A DNA stretch of 64,000 nt from an uncultured Winogradskyella sp. (GCF_947495255.1 NZ_CANLYI010000008.1:186001-250000), one strand, 5' to 3'; positions 1-12,267 are shown, counted from the first letter of the stretch. The notes: generated from the sequence alone by a model not told the origin. Translations and numbers: made by a program.

Positions 1-153
1 GTCGTTATCAAAATAAGTCGCCAAAATAAGTGGTGTAAACCCACGAGCGTCGGTTTCATTTACCAATTGTGGATTAATACATATTAGGGCTTTTAAACGG
101 TCTTTATCACCTGTACGGATGGCTTCAAAAAAAACATCTATATCTTTTTTCAT
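1..153 (-). CDS. Ankyrin-repeat protein (3' part beyond the window)
   Basis: The minus strand from an ATG at 153 reads into the left edge without a stop and gives 51 residues. The segment around residues 12-50, with DARGFTPLILATYFDN near its end, has the ankyrin-repeat pattern (xGxTPLxxA). There is no signal peptide in the visible part, so it is probably cytoplasmic. It lies 72 bases downstream of katG on the same strand, with a hairpin between. Ankyrin genes next to catalase genes are known from other bacteria (for example katB-ankB in Pseudomonas), where the ankyrin protein supports catalase activity; a similar role here is inferred. The C-terminal repeats are outside the window. Confidence 0.75.
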   Translation of the reverse strand, partial: MKKDIDVFFEAIRTGDKDRLKALICINPQLVNETDARGFTPLILATYFDND

Positions 154-171
154 GGTCTCTAAATTTTATAA

Positions 172-208
172 AAAAAAGGAATGCGCTGTTACCGTGCATT
201 CCTTTTTA
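172..208 (-). terminator. Hairpin terminator downstream of katG
   Basis: GGAATGC and GCATTCC arms around an 11-base loop, flanked by A and T runs on both sides, so it can act in either direction. It sits between katG and the ankyrin gene and would attenuate read-through from katG. Confidence 0.7.
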
Positions 209-225
209 ATTACTGTAACATTTTA

Positions 226-2403
<2,178 letters not shown>

Positions 2404-2608
2404 TCAGTTTTTTGTTTTTTAGTTTCGATAAAATTATATGAAAATGACGTTTCAGTTTGAAATCTCACATTTTAATATTTTATGTTTTAATAAGCAAAAA
2501 CTATAGCTTTAAAATTAACGATAGCTGTTGTCAATAAAATTATGAAATTTTTAGCAATAAATATCAATTTATTTTTGTAACTTTTCTAAACAATTAAAAC
2601 TACTAATT

Positions 2609-2851
2609 ATGAGCACTACAGAATATACAAAAGTTTATTACGGGAATTTTATTTTAGCAACTCGTGTTAAAGACGAATTAGAAGTTGTAGGTATTATACC
2701 TATAATTAAAGATGAAGGCGAATCGCAACGTTTAGGAGGGCAAGGATCACTTAGTAATGGCATACAAGAAATCTACGTACATAATGATGAGTTAGAAAAA
2801 GCAAAAGCCATTGTTGCACGTGTTGAGGCAGATATGGAAGCGGCTTCTTAA
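2609..2851 (+). CDS. DUF2007 family small protein
   Basis: An 80-residue protein matching the DUF2007 pattern (putative signal-transducing protein): a short beta-alpha-beta unit beginning TEYTKVYYGNFILATRVKDE and an ESQRLGGQGSLSNGIQEIYV segment, followed by a helix rich in Glu and Ala. Its biochemical role is unknown. It has no signal peptide or membrane segment. A TATTTTTG element at 2570-2577 resembles the Bacteroidota -7 box and lies 32 bases before the ATG. The next open frame begins at its stop codon. Confidence 0.8.
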   Translation: MSTTEYTKVYYGNFILATRVKDELEVVGIIPIIKDEGESQRLGGQGSLSNGIQEIYVHNDELEKAKAIVARVEADMEAAS

Positions 2852-3030
2852 TTACAGAAAGTGCATTCCAAAATAAGACGTTCTTAGTATTTGTTGAATC
2901 AGAGAACGATTCTTTTATCAGGGATTCTATTATCATAGGTTTTAATGATTCAACATATCAACAAATATATTTTAGGGAAGAACCAGAACAATGGCATATA
3001 GCAAATTATAATAAGTCTACATTTCTTGTA

Positions 3031-3510
3031 TTGAATAATAGAGTCTCTGGAATTAAACAGCTTAATGATTCTACCTTCAAAGGTGTTAATTTAAGCTATG
3101 AAGGTATAGAATTTGTTATGAAATTGCAAAAGCCAAAATGGAATAAAGAACAGATTTACAGTAAATGGGTAGAGGAGATTTATATAGATAAACCTGAAAG
3201 TTTTTTTCCTCCGCCACCTCCGCCCAGACTAGATAACGGTTACAGTTGGCCTCCATTTTATAAAATTTCGGAAGATGGAATTTCAAGTAGTCATTACTTT
3301 TATGATACATCAAAGTATAAAATAAATAATTCAGGTGTTTATATATCTATGCGCTTACGGAATTATTTAAACGGTGAAGAATTAAAATGGACTATAAAAG
3401 ATGTAACCGATTCAACAATGGTTATTAATCGTTTGTTTGACAAAACCTTTATTGATATTGAATCAGTGAGTGAATATTCTGAAGATTTTAAACTTATTCG
3501 TGTAAAATGA
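3031..3510 (+). CDS. Uncharacterised protein; start codon uncertain, possibly a 5'-truncated gene
   Basis: I do not recognise this family. The first usual start codon is TTG at 3031, giving 159 residues, but the frame is open from 2827 and its upstream translation (such as KTFLVFVESEN and YFREEPEQWHIAN) reads like normal protein continuous with the part below. There is no ATG, GTG or TTG between 2827 and 3031. Either the gene starts at an unusual codon (ATT at 2851 overlaps the DUF2007 stop by one base) or its 5' end was lost by deletion. The body contains a run of six prolines near residue 62. No signal peptide is visible, although this would be missing in a truncated secreted protein. Confidence 0.5.
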   Translation: MNNRVSGIKQLNDSTFKGVNLSYEGIEFVMKLQKPKWNKEQIYSKWVEEIYIDKPESFFPPPPPPRLDNGYSWPPFYKISEDGISSSHYFYDTSKYKINNSGVYISMRLRNYLNGEELKWTIKDVTDSTMVINRLFDKTFIDIESVSEYSEDFKLIRVK

Positions 3511-3538
3511 GTCCTATATAAAACCAACGGATTCAATT

Positions 3539-5329
3539 ATGAAAATAAGACTTCCTTTAATTATTGCAACTATTCTATTTGCAACGTCTTTAAATGCTCA
3601 AACATCAACACAACATGGACCAGATGGTTTTGTAAAAATTGCCCAGGGATCGGGTGGTTTTATTGCTAACATTGAAAGTGGAGACCGTTTTAGTCGTGAC
3701 CATGATGTGGCTGGTGATATAAATGGTGATGGTGTTTTAGACTTAATTGTAGGTGCACGATCAGATGATGATGGTGCTACTGATGCTGGTGCAGTTTATA
3801 TCTTGTTTATGAATTCTGATGGTTCTGTAGCATCAAATCAGAAAATATCAATGACCTCTGGAGGTTTTACAGATACACTTCCTGCCAACAGCTTTTTTGG
3901 ATATGGTGTTGCTGGTATTGGTGATTATGATGGTGATACAATACCAGATATCGCTGTTTCTTCTACTTCACCTCAAAACACTGCATTATATATTATTCAT
4001 TTAAACACTGATGGTACCGTTAAGAATTATGTAAAAAATGCCAATATTATGGCTCTAGGATTAACAGCCATTGGAGATATTAATGGTGACGGAAGAATAG
4101 ACCTCATAGCAAGTGATCCTAAATCTGATGATGGCGGAACGAATAGAGGTGCCATAAATCTTATTTTCTTAGATGCAACATCTCAAGTCGTAACAAGTGA
4201 TATTGTCACTATAAGTTCTACTCAAGGTGGTTTTGGAACCGGATTAGCAAATGGTGACGAGTTTGGTGGTAGAGAAACTGCAATGCTTGGTGATATAGAT
4301 GATGATGGCACTTTAGAATTAGCGGTTGGCGCGTTTATGTCTGATGGCGGAAAAGGTGCTATATGGATGTTATCATTAGACGCAAATATGTTTAACGTAG
4401 TTAGTAAACTTAAAATTACAGAAGGTTTAAATGGGTTTACTGACGCATTAACTTTAGGTACAAATCCTAATGGTTCAGTAGGTGCGCAATTTGGACATGC
4501 ATTGGCAGCTGTTGGTGATTTAAATGGCGATGGAATACCTGATTTGGTTACTGGTGCGAATCAACAAAATGAAGGTTGGGCTTATATATTATACTTAAAT
4601 CCTGATAAAACAGTAAAAACATTTACTAGACTAAATAATACAGATGGCGGTTTTGATATTGTACTTGATAGTGAAGAACGATTTTCTAGATCTATTTCAT
4701 TTGTTGGAGACCTAAGAGGTGATGGCACTATTGCTGTTAATATTGGTGGTGGAGCTGCTGGACCAGAAGGTGGGATTTTATATTTGCTATTTTTTAAACC
4801 TTGTGATTTTAATTTAACAAGTGGGAATAATTTTTATGCCGATGGCAATACACTCTTTACTAACTGGAATCATAATACCCAAACTGTAACTGACCCTCTA
4901 ACTTTTGAGCAATGTACATTTAAAGCATTTGAAACAGATGCACCTTTTATGACGTATCAAGCAGATGATGGTAGATGTATTTGTAAAGATGAAACAGCTG
5001 TTTTAAGTGCAAGTACAGAAGGCAGTTCTGCTTATAGTAATCAATGCTACAGTGCACTATTATCTAATGATGAAGTGGTATTAAATCTATCTCAATTAAA
5101 TATATATCCCAACCCTACAACAGATAAATTAAATATTGAATTATCTGAAGACTTGACCAACAATAATGTGGAAGTTTTTATTTACGCTACAGACGGTAAA
5201 CTCATAACAACTAAGACTTTAGAGTTAAACACGTCACAAATTAATGTAAGTTCACTTGCTGAAGGTATTTATTTTGCTCGGTTTAATTTTAATGGCACTT
5301 ATAAAAATATTCGCTTTATAAAACATTAA
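3539..5329 (+). CDS. Secreted FG-GAP/VCBS beta-propeller protein with T9SS sorting domain
   Basis: A 596-residue exported protein. Residues 1-20 are a signal peptide ending in LNAQ. Residues about 30-430 hold repeated FG-GAP-like blades with calcium-binding DxNGDG motifs (DINGDGVLDLIVGA, DYDGDTIPDIAVSS, DINGDGRIDLIASD, DLNGDGIPDLVTGA), as in integrin-alpha-type propellers. A cysteine-containing linker follows, and the C-terminus (from about 520, starting LNIYPNPTTDKLNI) is a type A sorting domain for the type IX secretion system. It is probably attached to or released from the cell surface. The ligand is unknown. A terminator follows immediately. Confidence 0.88.
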   Translation: MKIRLPLIIATILFATSLNAQTSTQHGPDGFVKIAQGSGGFIANIESGDRFSRDHDVAGDINGDGVLDLIVGARSDDDGATDAGAVYILFMNSDGSVASNQKISMTSGGFTDTLPANSFFGYGVAGIGDYDGDTIPDIAVSSTSPQNTALYIIHLNTDGTVKNYVKNANIMALGLTAIGDINGDGRIDLIASDPKSDDGGTNRGAINLIFLDATSQVVTSDIVTISSTQGGFGTGLANGDEFGGRETAMLGDIDDDGTLELAVGAFMSDGGKGAIWMLSLDANMFNVVSKLKITEGLNGFTDALTLGTNPNGSVGAQFGHALAAVGDLNGDGIPDLVTGANQQNEGWAYILYLNPDKTVKTFTRLNNTDGGFDIVLDSEERFSRSISFVGDLRGDGTIAVNIGGGAAGPEGGILYLLFFKPCDFNLTSGNNFYADGNTLFTNWNHNTQTVTDPLTFEQCTFKAFETDAPFMTYQADDGRCICKDETAVLSASTEGSSAYSNQCYSALLSNDEVVLNLSQLNIYPNPTTDKLNIELSEDLTNNNVEVFIYATDGKLITTKTLELNTSQINVSSLAEGIYFARFNFNGTYKNIRFIKH

Positions 5330-5331
5330 AC

Positions 5332-5366
5332 AAAAAAAGCTAGTATTTTCATACTAGCTTTTTTTA
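5332..5366. terminator. Bidirectional terminator
   Basis: Arms AGCTAGTAT and ATACTAGCT with a TTTC loop, flanked by A7 on the left and T7 on the right. It lies between convergent genes and can serve both the FG-GAP gene and the ABC-F gene. Confidence 0.9.
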
Positions 5367-5380
5367 AATATTAAAAACGT

Positions 5381-7009
<1,629 letters not shown>

Positions 7010-7063
7010 TTATAACTTTATTCTGTTGACCTTATTGAAATTTAAGGTGATTTTTTGAGATTG

Positions 7064-7092
7064 CAAAAGTAGAAAATTAAACGCAAACTCAA
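7064..7092 (-). promoter_or_regulatory. Promoter of the ABC-F gene
   Basis: On the minus strand, TTG (7092-7090), an 18-base spacer and TACTTTTG (7071-7064) match the Bacteroidota consensus TTG-N17-23-TAnnTTTG. The start codon lies about 57 bases downstream. Confidence 0.65.
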
Positions 7093-7221
7093 CTAATTAA
7101 CAAGACTAGGAATTTTAAATAATTCTTATTTTTTGAATTATTGGAGATTTATCTTCCTTTTTATGACTTAAAAATTAAGAAATGCTTTTGTTTATTGCTT
7201 TAATACATTAGAATAAAACAT

Positions 7222-7248
7222 CTAATCACCTTAACTTTATGTGATTAG
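7222..7248. promoter_or_regulatory. Inverted repeat in the 7007-7347 gap
   Basis: CTAATCAC and GTGATTAG form a perfect 8-base inverted repeat around an 11-base centre. It has no T run, so it looks more like an operator or RNA hairpin than a terminator. It lies 100 bases before the lipoprotein gene at 7348. The rest of this 341-base gap shows only the ABC-F promoter and a TATTTTTG box at 7315-7322. Confidence 0.45.
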
Positions 7249-7347
7249 TCGAAATTTATAATCCTTATAACAAGTTTTAACGAGGTATTAACAAGAGTTG
7301 AGCTCATCAACGTATATTTTTGTTAGACAATCTTATACATAAATCCC

Positions 7348-8808
7348 ATGCTTACTCGAAATATCGTAATTGCTGTTACTTTGCTGTCTGTTACTTTTGG
7401 ATGCCATTTTAAAGGAGCCAATACTAGTGAGTATGCGTATATCGGTGGTGAAATTGTAAACCCAAAAAATAAGAGTGTTGTACTTTACAACACCAAGGGT
7501 AAAATTGTAGATTCTATTACTTTAGATGAGAATAATAGATTTCTACATAAAATAGAAAATCTTCAACCTGGTTTGCATTCTATTACACATGGTGGCGAAT
7601 ATCAAATGATGTTATTAGAGCCAGACGATAGCATAATGATAAGATTAAATACTTACGATTTTGACGAATCTTTAGTGTTTACTGGTAGTGGTGCCAAAAA
7701 GAACAATTACCTTCTTAAAACCTATTTATCTAACGAAAAGGAAGCTAAGCAACTGGTTAAGTATTCTAAAATGGAACCCGAAGCTTTTTTTGAGTTTGTA
7801 GAAAAAAGACGTTTAAGGCAGTTGGCAGATTTTGATGAATTTTTACTTAAAAATGAAGAGTCTGAATTTTTTAAATCTATTGTAGAAGCTAATATTAACT
7901 ACAATACTTATGCAGACAAGGAAATTTATCCGTTTGCGTACTTTGGGAATAATAAAATGATTCATATCAAGGATTTACCTGAAAACTTTTTTAATCATAG
8001 AAACGACATTGATTATAATGCCAATCACTTAAGTCATTTCTTCGCTTATAACCGTTTTTTATTCTCTAACATTGACAATTTAGCAATCAACGATTATTAC
8101 AAAAACAACCCTTACCATAGCAAATTTAATAGACATGCAATGGGTTATAATAAAACAAAGCTCGATTTAATTGATAGTATTATTAGTGATACAGCTATAA
8201 AAAACAACTTACTTAAATACAAAGCGAGAGAATATATTAGTAATAATCACACTGAAGATGAAGCTAATGAATTACTTGATTATTACTTAAGGAAAAGCAC
8301 TAACGAGGAAGACAAGTCTTATATGAAAGAACTTGTTTCTTCTTTAAAACTATTACGTCAAGGCAATCCATTGCCAAATATTGAATTGGTAAGTTATAAT
8401 GATACAGAACATTATATAGATTCCATTATTACAAAACCAACAATCATATATTTTTGGTCTTCTAATTCTAAATCGCAATATAGAAATAGCCACTATATGG
8501 TAGAAAGGTTGAAATCAAAGTATCCTCAAATGGACTTTATTTCTATCAATGTTAATGATAATGACGATAAATTCTGGAAGAATATTATTAATAATTACAA
8601 TTTCCCAACTATTAATGAATTTAAGTTTAAGAACTCTAAAGCTGCCCGAAAAACATTAGCGGTTAATTATCTTAATAAGTCTATTATTGTAGATAAACAT
8701 GGCATTATACTTCATCCTAATGTCAATATCTTTAGTTCAGAATTTGATGAGACACTTGAAAATTTGCTACAAAAAAAGCATCTTATTGTACAACAAGATG
8801 CTCTTTAA
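7348..8808 (+). CDS. TlpA-like thioredoxin-fold lipoprotein without CxxC
   Basis: A 486-residue predicted lipoprotein (lipobox ending VTFGC, Cys19). Residues about 30-110 resemble the DUF4369-type N-terminal beta domain common in Bacteroidota thiol-disulfide proteins. A long middle region follows, and residues about 345-480 have the TlpA/AhpC thioredoxin fold (PTIIYFWSS, DFISINVNDN, FPTINEFKF, IIVDKHGIIL). Where active relatives have WCxxC, this protein reads WSSNSKSQYR, so it has no redox cysteines. It is probably a redox-inactive member of the family, located in the periplasm or on the outer membrane. A TATTTTTG box lies at 7315-7322. The 3' end overlaps the terminator of the convergent transaldolase gene. 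Confidence 0.8.
   Translation: MLTRNIVIAVTLLSVTFGCHFKGANTSEYAYIGGEIVNPKNKSVVLYNTKGKIVDSITLDENNRFLHKIENLQPGLHSITHGGEYQMMLLEPDDSIMIRLNTYDFDESLVFTGSGAKKNNYLLKTYLSNEKEAKQLVKYSKMEPEAFFEFVEKRRLRQLADFDEFLLKNEESEFFKSIVEANINYNTYADKEIYPFAYFGNNKMIHIKDLPENFFNHRNDIDYNANHLSHFFAYNRFLFSNIDNLAINDYYKNNPYHSKFNRHAMGYNKTKLDLIDSIISDTAIKNNLLKYKAREYISNNHTEDEANELLDYYLRKSTNEEDKSYMKELVSSLKLLRQGNPLPNIELVSYNDTEHYIDSIITKPTIIYFWSSNSKSQYRNSHYMVERLKSKYPQMDFISINVNDNDDKFWKNIINNYNFPTINEFKFKNSKAARKTLAVNYLNKSIIVDKHGIILHPNVNIFSSEFDETLENLLQKKHLIVQQDAL
8771..8806 (-). terminator. Terminator of the transaldolase gene, inside the 3' end of the convergent gene
   Basis: Arms AGCATCTT (8777-8784) and AAGATGCT (8795-8802), extendable towards a GTAC tip, followed on the minus strand by seven T. 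The T run lies on the side expected for minus-strand transcription. The hairpin encodes the last residues of the lipoprotein gene on the other strand. Confidence 0.75.
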
Positions 8809-8826
8809 ATAGTATAAGTTTAAAAC

Positions 8827-9480
8827 TTAGTTTCCTTTATTATAATCTGCTAAGAATTTAGCTAAACCTGCATCAGTTAAAGGGTGCTTTAATAAACCTG
8901 TAATAGAACTTAAAGGACCTGTCATAACATCTGCACCTAATTTTGCACAATCAATAATATGCATTGTATGACGTACAGAAGCTGCTAAAATTTGAGTTTC
9001 AAAAGCGTAGTTATCATAGATGTGTCTAATTTCTGCAATAAGGTTTAATCCATCTGTAGAAATATCATCTAAACGACCAATAAAAGGAGATACATAAGTT
9101 GCACCAGCTTTTGCTGCTAATAAAGCCTGACCAGGAGAAAATACTAAAGTAACGTTTGTTTTAATTCCTCTATCAGAGAAATACTTACAAGCTTTAATAC
9201 CATCTTTAATCATTGGTAATTTAATAACAATTTGATCATGAAGTTCAGCCAAAGCTTCACCTTCTCTCACCATGCCTTCGAAATCCGTAGAAATAACTTC
9301 TGCAGAAACATCACCTTCTACAATATTACAAATGTCAACATAATGCTTTAATATATTGTTGGTACCCGTAATACCTTCTTTTGCCATTAATGATGGGTTT
9401 GTTGTTACACCATCTAAAATACCCATGTCTTGAGCTTCTTTAATCTGCTCTAGGTTTGCTGTATCGATAAAAAATTTCAT
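8827..9480 (-). CDS. tal: Transaldolase, small TalC-type
   Basis: A 217-residue class I aldolase of the short transaldolase/FSA family, acting in the non-oxidative pentose phosphate pathway by moving dihydroxyacetone units between sugar phosphates. The start [10 protein letters not shown], the GVTTNPS motif and the Schiff-base Lys87 (IVIKLPM) are present. Two residues that separate transaldolase from fructose-6-phosphate aldolase point to transaldolase: Glu at position 61 (E. coli FSA has Gln59) and Phe in VSPFIGR (FSA has Tyr131). It stands alone on the minus strand with its own terminator. Confidence 0.93.
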   Translation of the reverse strand: MKFFIDTANLEQIKEAQDMGILDGVTTNPSLMAKEGITGTNNILKHYVDICNIVEGDVSAEVISTDFEGMVREGEALAELHDQIVIKLPMIKDGIKACKYFSDRGIKTNVTLVFSPGQALLAAKAGATYVSPFIGRLDDISTDGLNLIAEIRHIYDNYAFETQILAASVRHTMHIIDCAKLGADVMTGPLSSITGLLKHPLTDAGLAKFLADYNKGN

Positions 9481-9579
9481 GTAAAATAAATTTGAATTGT
9501 TGTGATTTTAGTTGTTGCTAAATTACGACTTTCAACTATTTTAAATGTATGTTTTTAGGAATATATTATCATAGCGAAA

Positions 9580-9993
9580 TCAATTGATAATAATGGTAAA
9601 TTCTTTTGAAGTTGAATAGGAACACAAATTATCTTCCCATTCTTGCGTATCTTCATCATAGTATTCTGGCGGATCCACAGACAGATGAATTGTAAAAGTA
9701 AAACTCCCAGAAACTTCAGGAAAACCTTCAATAGAAGCAGTTCTAAAATCTGAATATAGTTCTAAACCATCTGGTAAATTTCCATAAACATCATAATAAT
9801 AGTCATAGTAATTATCGTTAGGTTCATTCTTAATTTCTGAAGTTAATTCTTCATTGTAGTAATAGCCAATATTCCCTAAGTCAAAGGATTTATCGGGAAT
9901 CTCTGGTCTTCTATTAATAATACAATCTACAATATTCTCGCAGCTAAGACATAACACACAAACGAAGAGAATTAAAAATTTTAATGATTTCAT
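9580..9993 (-). CDS. Small lipoprotein with putative Ig-like fold
   Basis: A 137-residue protein with a signal peptide and lipobox (LCLSC, Cys18). The segment LPDGLELYSDFRTASIEG followed by FPEVSGSFTFTIHL resembles the putative Ig (He_PIG) pattern of bacterial surface proteins. It is very rich in Tyr, Asp and Glu. The function is unknown. It is the last of four minus-strand genes (SDR, unknown, lipoprotein, this gene), 65 bases after the previous one, and may be co-transcribed with them. Confidence 0.65.
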   Translation of the reverse strand: MKSLKFLILFVCVLCLSCENIVDCIINRRPEIPDKSFDLGNIGYYYNEELTSEIKNEPNDNYYDYYYDVYGNLPDGLELYSDFRTASIEGFPEVSGSFTFTIHLSVDPPEYYDEDTQEWEDNLCSYSTSKEFTIIIN

Positions 9994-10058
9994 GATTGAT
10001 GATTTGTGCGTAATGGCACAAATAATGTACCAATTCTGTGCTTTTAAGAATTAATAAA

Positions 10059-10622
10059 TTACGATTCTATGATTAAATCAATTATCACTTCGCCTTTATC
10101 ATTTTTTCTAATTACAGCAGCTGGCATAACAAGATCACCAATATCATGTCCCCAAATTCCATAGGTTCCGTTGGTTTCATTTCTGTTTCTTAAAGTTTTT
10201 CGCTCTTCTATAGGAATGGTTTTTATTTCTGCAGACTCCTCCTCTATTTTATAAATCATCTTATACGATAGACTTATCTGTAATGCTAAATCTTTACGAG
10301 AAAATCCTTTGGAATCTGAAGCAGTTATTTCAATCTCTACAGGATTTTTTAGAGGATAATCAATAATTAAAATGGCTTTAGTCTCAGTAAGTACAATCTT
10401 ATCTTTATCAATTAAGTTATTTAATTCGGGTTCTGTGTAGGCTATAGAAAACCAAGGAATAATTCCTTCTTCATAATAATCAACATCATCTTTATCTGTT
10501 GCTTTTACTTGAAATAAAATCTCTGTTGCTTCTTGAGACACCTCTTCTAAAGGCTTTTCTGTTTTTTGTTTACATCCTATAATTAAAATTGCAAATAGTA
10601 ATGTGATGGTTCTGTTTTTCAT
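10059..10622 (-). CDS. Uncharacterised lipoprotein
   Basis: A 187-residue protein with a lipoprotein signal (ILIIGC, Cys17). The mature part has acidic beta-strand-rich segments and a conserved-looking end (GTYGIWGHDIGDLVMPAAVI). I do not recognise the family. It begins 6 bases after the stop of the unknown gene at 10629-11123, which suggests translational coupling or at least one operon. Confidence 0.65.
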   Translation of the reverse strand: MKNRTITLLFAILIIGCKQKTEKPLEEVSQEATEILFQVKATDKDDVDYYEEGIIPWFSIAYTEPELNNLIDKDKIVLTETKAILIIDYPLKNPVEIEITASDSKGFSRKDLALQISLSYKMIYKIEEESAEIKTIPIEERKTLRNRNETNGTYGIWGHDIGDLVMPAAVIRKNDKGEVIIDLIIES

Positions 10623-10628
10623 TTCTTC

Positions 10629-11123
10629 CTAATATTTCAATTGAATTAGCCATTTACCAACCAAATTCTCTGATACAATTGTTCCCCAACCTTCTGTCCC
10701 TGGATTATGCTCTTTGAATAAATTAAGATTAAATTCTCGATTAATTTCAATATCACACAACTCTTGTACATGATAAAGTAGTTTATAAGTTAAATCCGAA
10801 TTCCAAGAACCATAAATTTGAGAGGCGCTAATCTCTCTTATATTTTGAGTAATTAGATCTAATTTTAAACTATGCTCTGGATATTTTTCAACTAGATCTA
10901 TCGGAAAAGGATCTCCAAGTCCTGTAACTTCCACAGAGCTAAATTCATTATTCCATTTTAATAAATCTTCAGCAATCAATAATTTCAAATTTAAATCAAT
11001 GAATTCATCTAAATCCGAATTATTAATATGATATTTCTTAGAATAAAGTTTCAAAGAAAAGGTTCCTAAAGCAACCAATGCTCTTATAGAAAGACCTTTA
11101 AATTCGTTATTTTTATTCAGCAT
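10629..11123 (-). CDS. Uncharacterised cytoplasmic protein
   Basis: A 164-residue protein with no signal peptide or membrane segment, mostly alpha-helical by composition, with a Trp/Gly-containing C-terminus (GTEGWGTIVSENLVGKWLIQ). I do not recognise a family. It lies 8 bases after the SDR gene and 6 bases before a lipoprotein gene, so it is very probably in the same operon. Nothing supports a specific function. Confidence 0.65.
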   Translation of the reverse strand: MLNKNNEFKGLSIRALVALGTFSLKLYSKKYHINNSDLDEFIDLNLKLLIAEDLLKWNNEFSSVEVTGLGDPFPIDLVEKYPEHSLKLDLITQNIREISASQIYGSWNSDLTYKLLYHVQELCDIEINREFNLNLFKEHNPGTEGWGTIVSENLVGKWLIQLKY

Positions 11124-11131
11124 ATAAATCT

Positions 11132-11935
11132 CTACAACTTATAATGATTCATCAACATTTTCTCATAAACAGCATCTGGAAGAATTCGTTTTAAAACAAT
11201 TGAGAATTTCTGTAAAAAAGCACCCACTTTATAATGAATTTTAGGGTTTTTAGACTCAATAATTTTATAAATAGCTTCCGCCATTTGTTTTGGGTCACTG
11301 CCACTATCGACGTGCTCATCCATCATACTCAAGGTTTTTCCATATGTTTCTTTGTATGGCGAATTCTCTAAAGCTGGTGCGTGATAACGACCTGCTGCAA
11401 TGTTGGTGGCAAAATCTCCAGGTGCAACATTTGTCATATTAATATTAAAAGCTTTTAATTCCATTCTAAAGGCTTCCGTAATTAACTCTAAAGCGCCTTT
11501 ACTCGCGCTATAAACACCTCTATATGGTAAACCCATATAACCAGCAATAGATGTAACGTTTATAATTAAACCTGAATTCTGTTTTCTCATAGACGGTAAA
11601 ACGGCTTTAATAACATTGATTGGCCCAAAGAAATTGGTTTCAAAATTGCGTTTTATTTCTTCATCTGGTATTTCTTCAATTGGTCCTGTGATACCTGCAC
11701 CTGCATTATTCAGTAAGATATCAATCTTAGATTCTTGAGCTAAAACATCAAAAACACACTTAGAAATAGTATCTGGTTTGGTAACATCTAAAGCAACAAT
11801 AGGAAATTTACTATTAGGATAATTATCAGGATTCCTGCTCGTTCCATAGACTTTAAAACCTTTAGTTTGAAGAAACTCACCTACAGATTTTCCTATTCCA
11901 GAAGATCCACCTGTTATTAATACAACTTTAGACAT
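11132..11935 (-). CDS. Short-chain dehydrogenase/reductase (SDR)
   Basis: A 267-residue classical SDR. The Rossmann motif TGGSSGIGKS is at residues 8-17, NNAGAG is near 80, the catalytic Ser lies in NVTSIAGYMG and the YSASKGAL motif gives Tyr and Lys. The region after it (NVAPGDFATNI) is a usual substrate-loop segment. Residues after the first strand (GTSRNPDN) suggest NADP(H) preference, which is an inference. The substrate cannot be named. It is the first gene of the four-gene minus-strand group ending at 9580. Confidence 0.9.
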   Translation of the reverse strand: MSKVVLITGGSSGIGKSVGEFLQTKGFKVYGTSRNPDNYPNSKFPIVALDVTKPDTISKCVFDVLAQESKIDILLNNAGAGITGPIEEIPDEEIKRNFETNFFGPINVIKAVLPSMRKQNSGLIINVTSIAGYMGLPYRGVYSASKGALELITEAFRMELKAFNINMTNVAPGDFATNIAAGRYHAPALENSPYKETYGKTLSMMDEHVDSGSDPKQMAEAIYKIIESKNPKIHYKVGAFLQKFSIVLKRILPDAVYEKMLMNHYKL

Positions 11936-12011
11936 ACCTTATAATATATTATGATTTCGAAAATACAAATTCTTAAATTAGTAGACATTTATAAGAACAT
12001 TAATAATTGCT

Positions 12012-12053
12012 ATAAAACAAAAAAATCTTGATGCGCTGTGGCTTTCAAGATTT
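12012..12053 (-). terminator. Terminator downstream of the SRP RNA
   Basis: AAATCTTGA (12023-12031) pairs with TCAAGATTT (12045-12053). On the minus strand the stem is followed by a T run (TTTTTTTGTTTT), which places it as a terminator for the SRP RNA transcript. Confidence 0.7.
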
Positions 12054-12067
12054 CAGTTTATTGTATA

Positions 12068-12167
12068 AAAAAAGGCAAGCTACCTACATCACACCGCTAC
12101 GACCATTTACCTTTGCTGCGTTCCCGCCCTGGAGGATTCAACAGGAGCTGGTTGTGTAGGACTTGCC
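12068..12167 (-). ncRNA. ffs: Signal recognition particle RNA, small bacterial type
   Basis: RNA component of the signal recognition particle, which binds Ffh and targets membrane proteins. The minus-strand transcript has closing arms GGCAAG (12167-12162) and CTTGCC (12079-12074) and the conserved Ffh-binding apex AGGGCGGGAACGCAGCA, equivalent to the GGAA...GCAGC loop motif of bacterial 4.5S RNA. A T7 run follows the last arm. Ends are judged from base pairing. Confidence 0.92.
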
Positions 12168-12267
12168 AGCCGCAAATATACAATCTTTTAATACTTACAC
12201 AATAATTATATAGAGATTTTTAAACTGAATTTAATTTAATAACTTGCTGAAAATTCAAACCCAACTT

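Noticed and set aside
8827..9480. Annotation as fructose-6-phosphate aldolase
   Set aside because: The diagnostic Glu and Phe residues match transaldolase instead.
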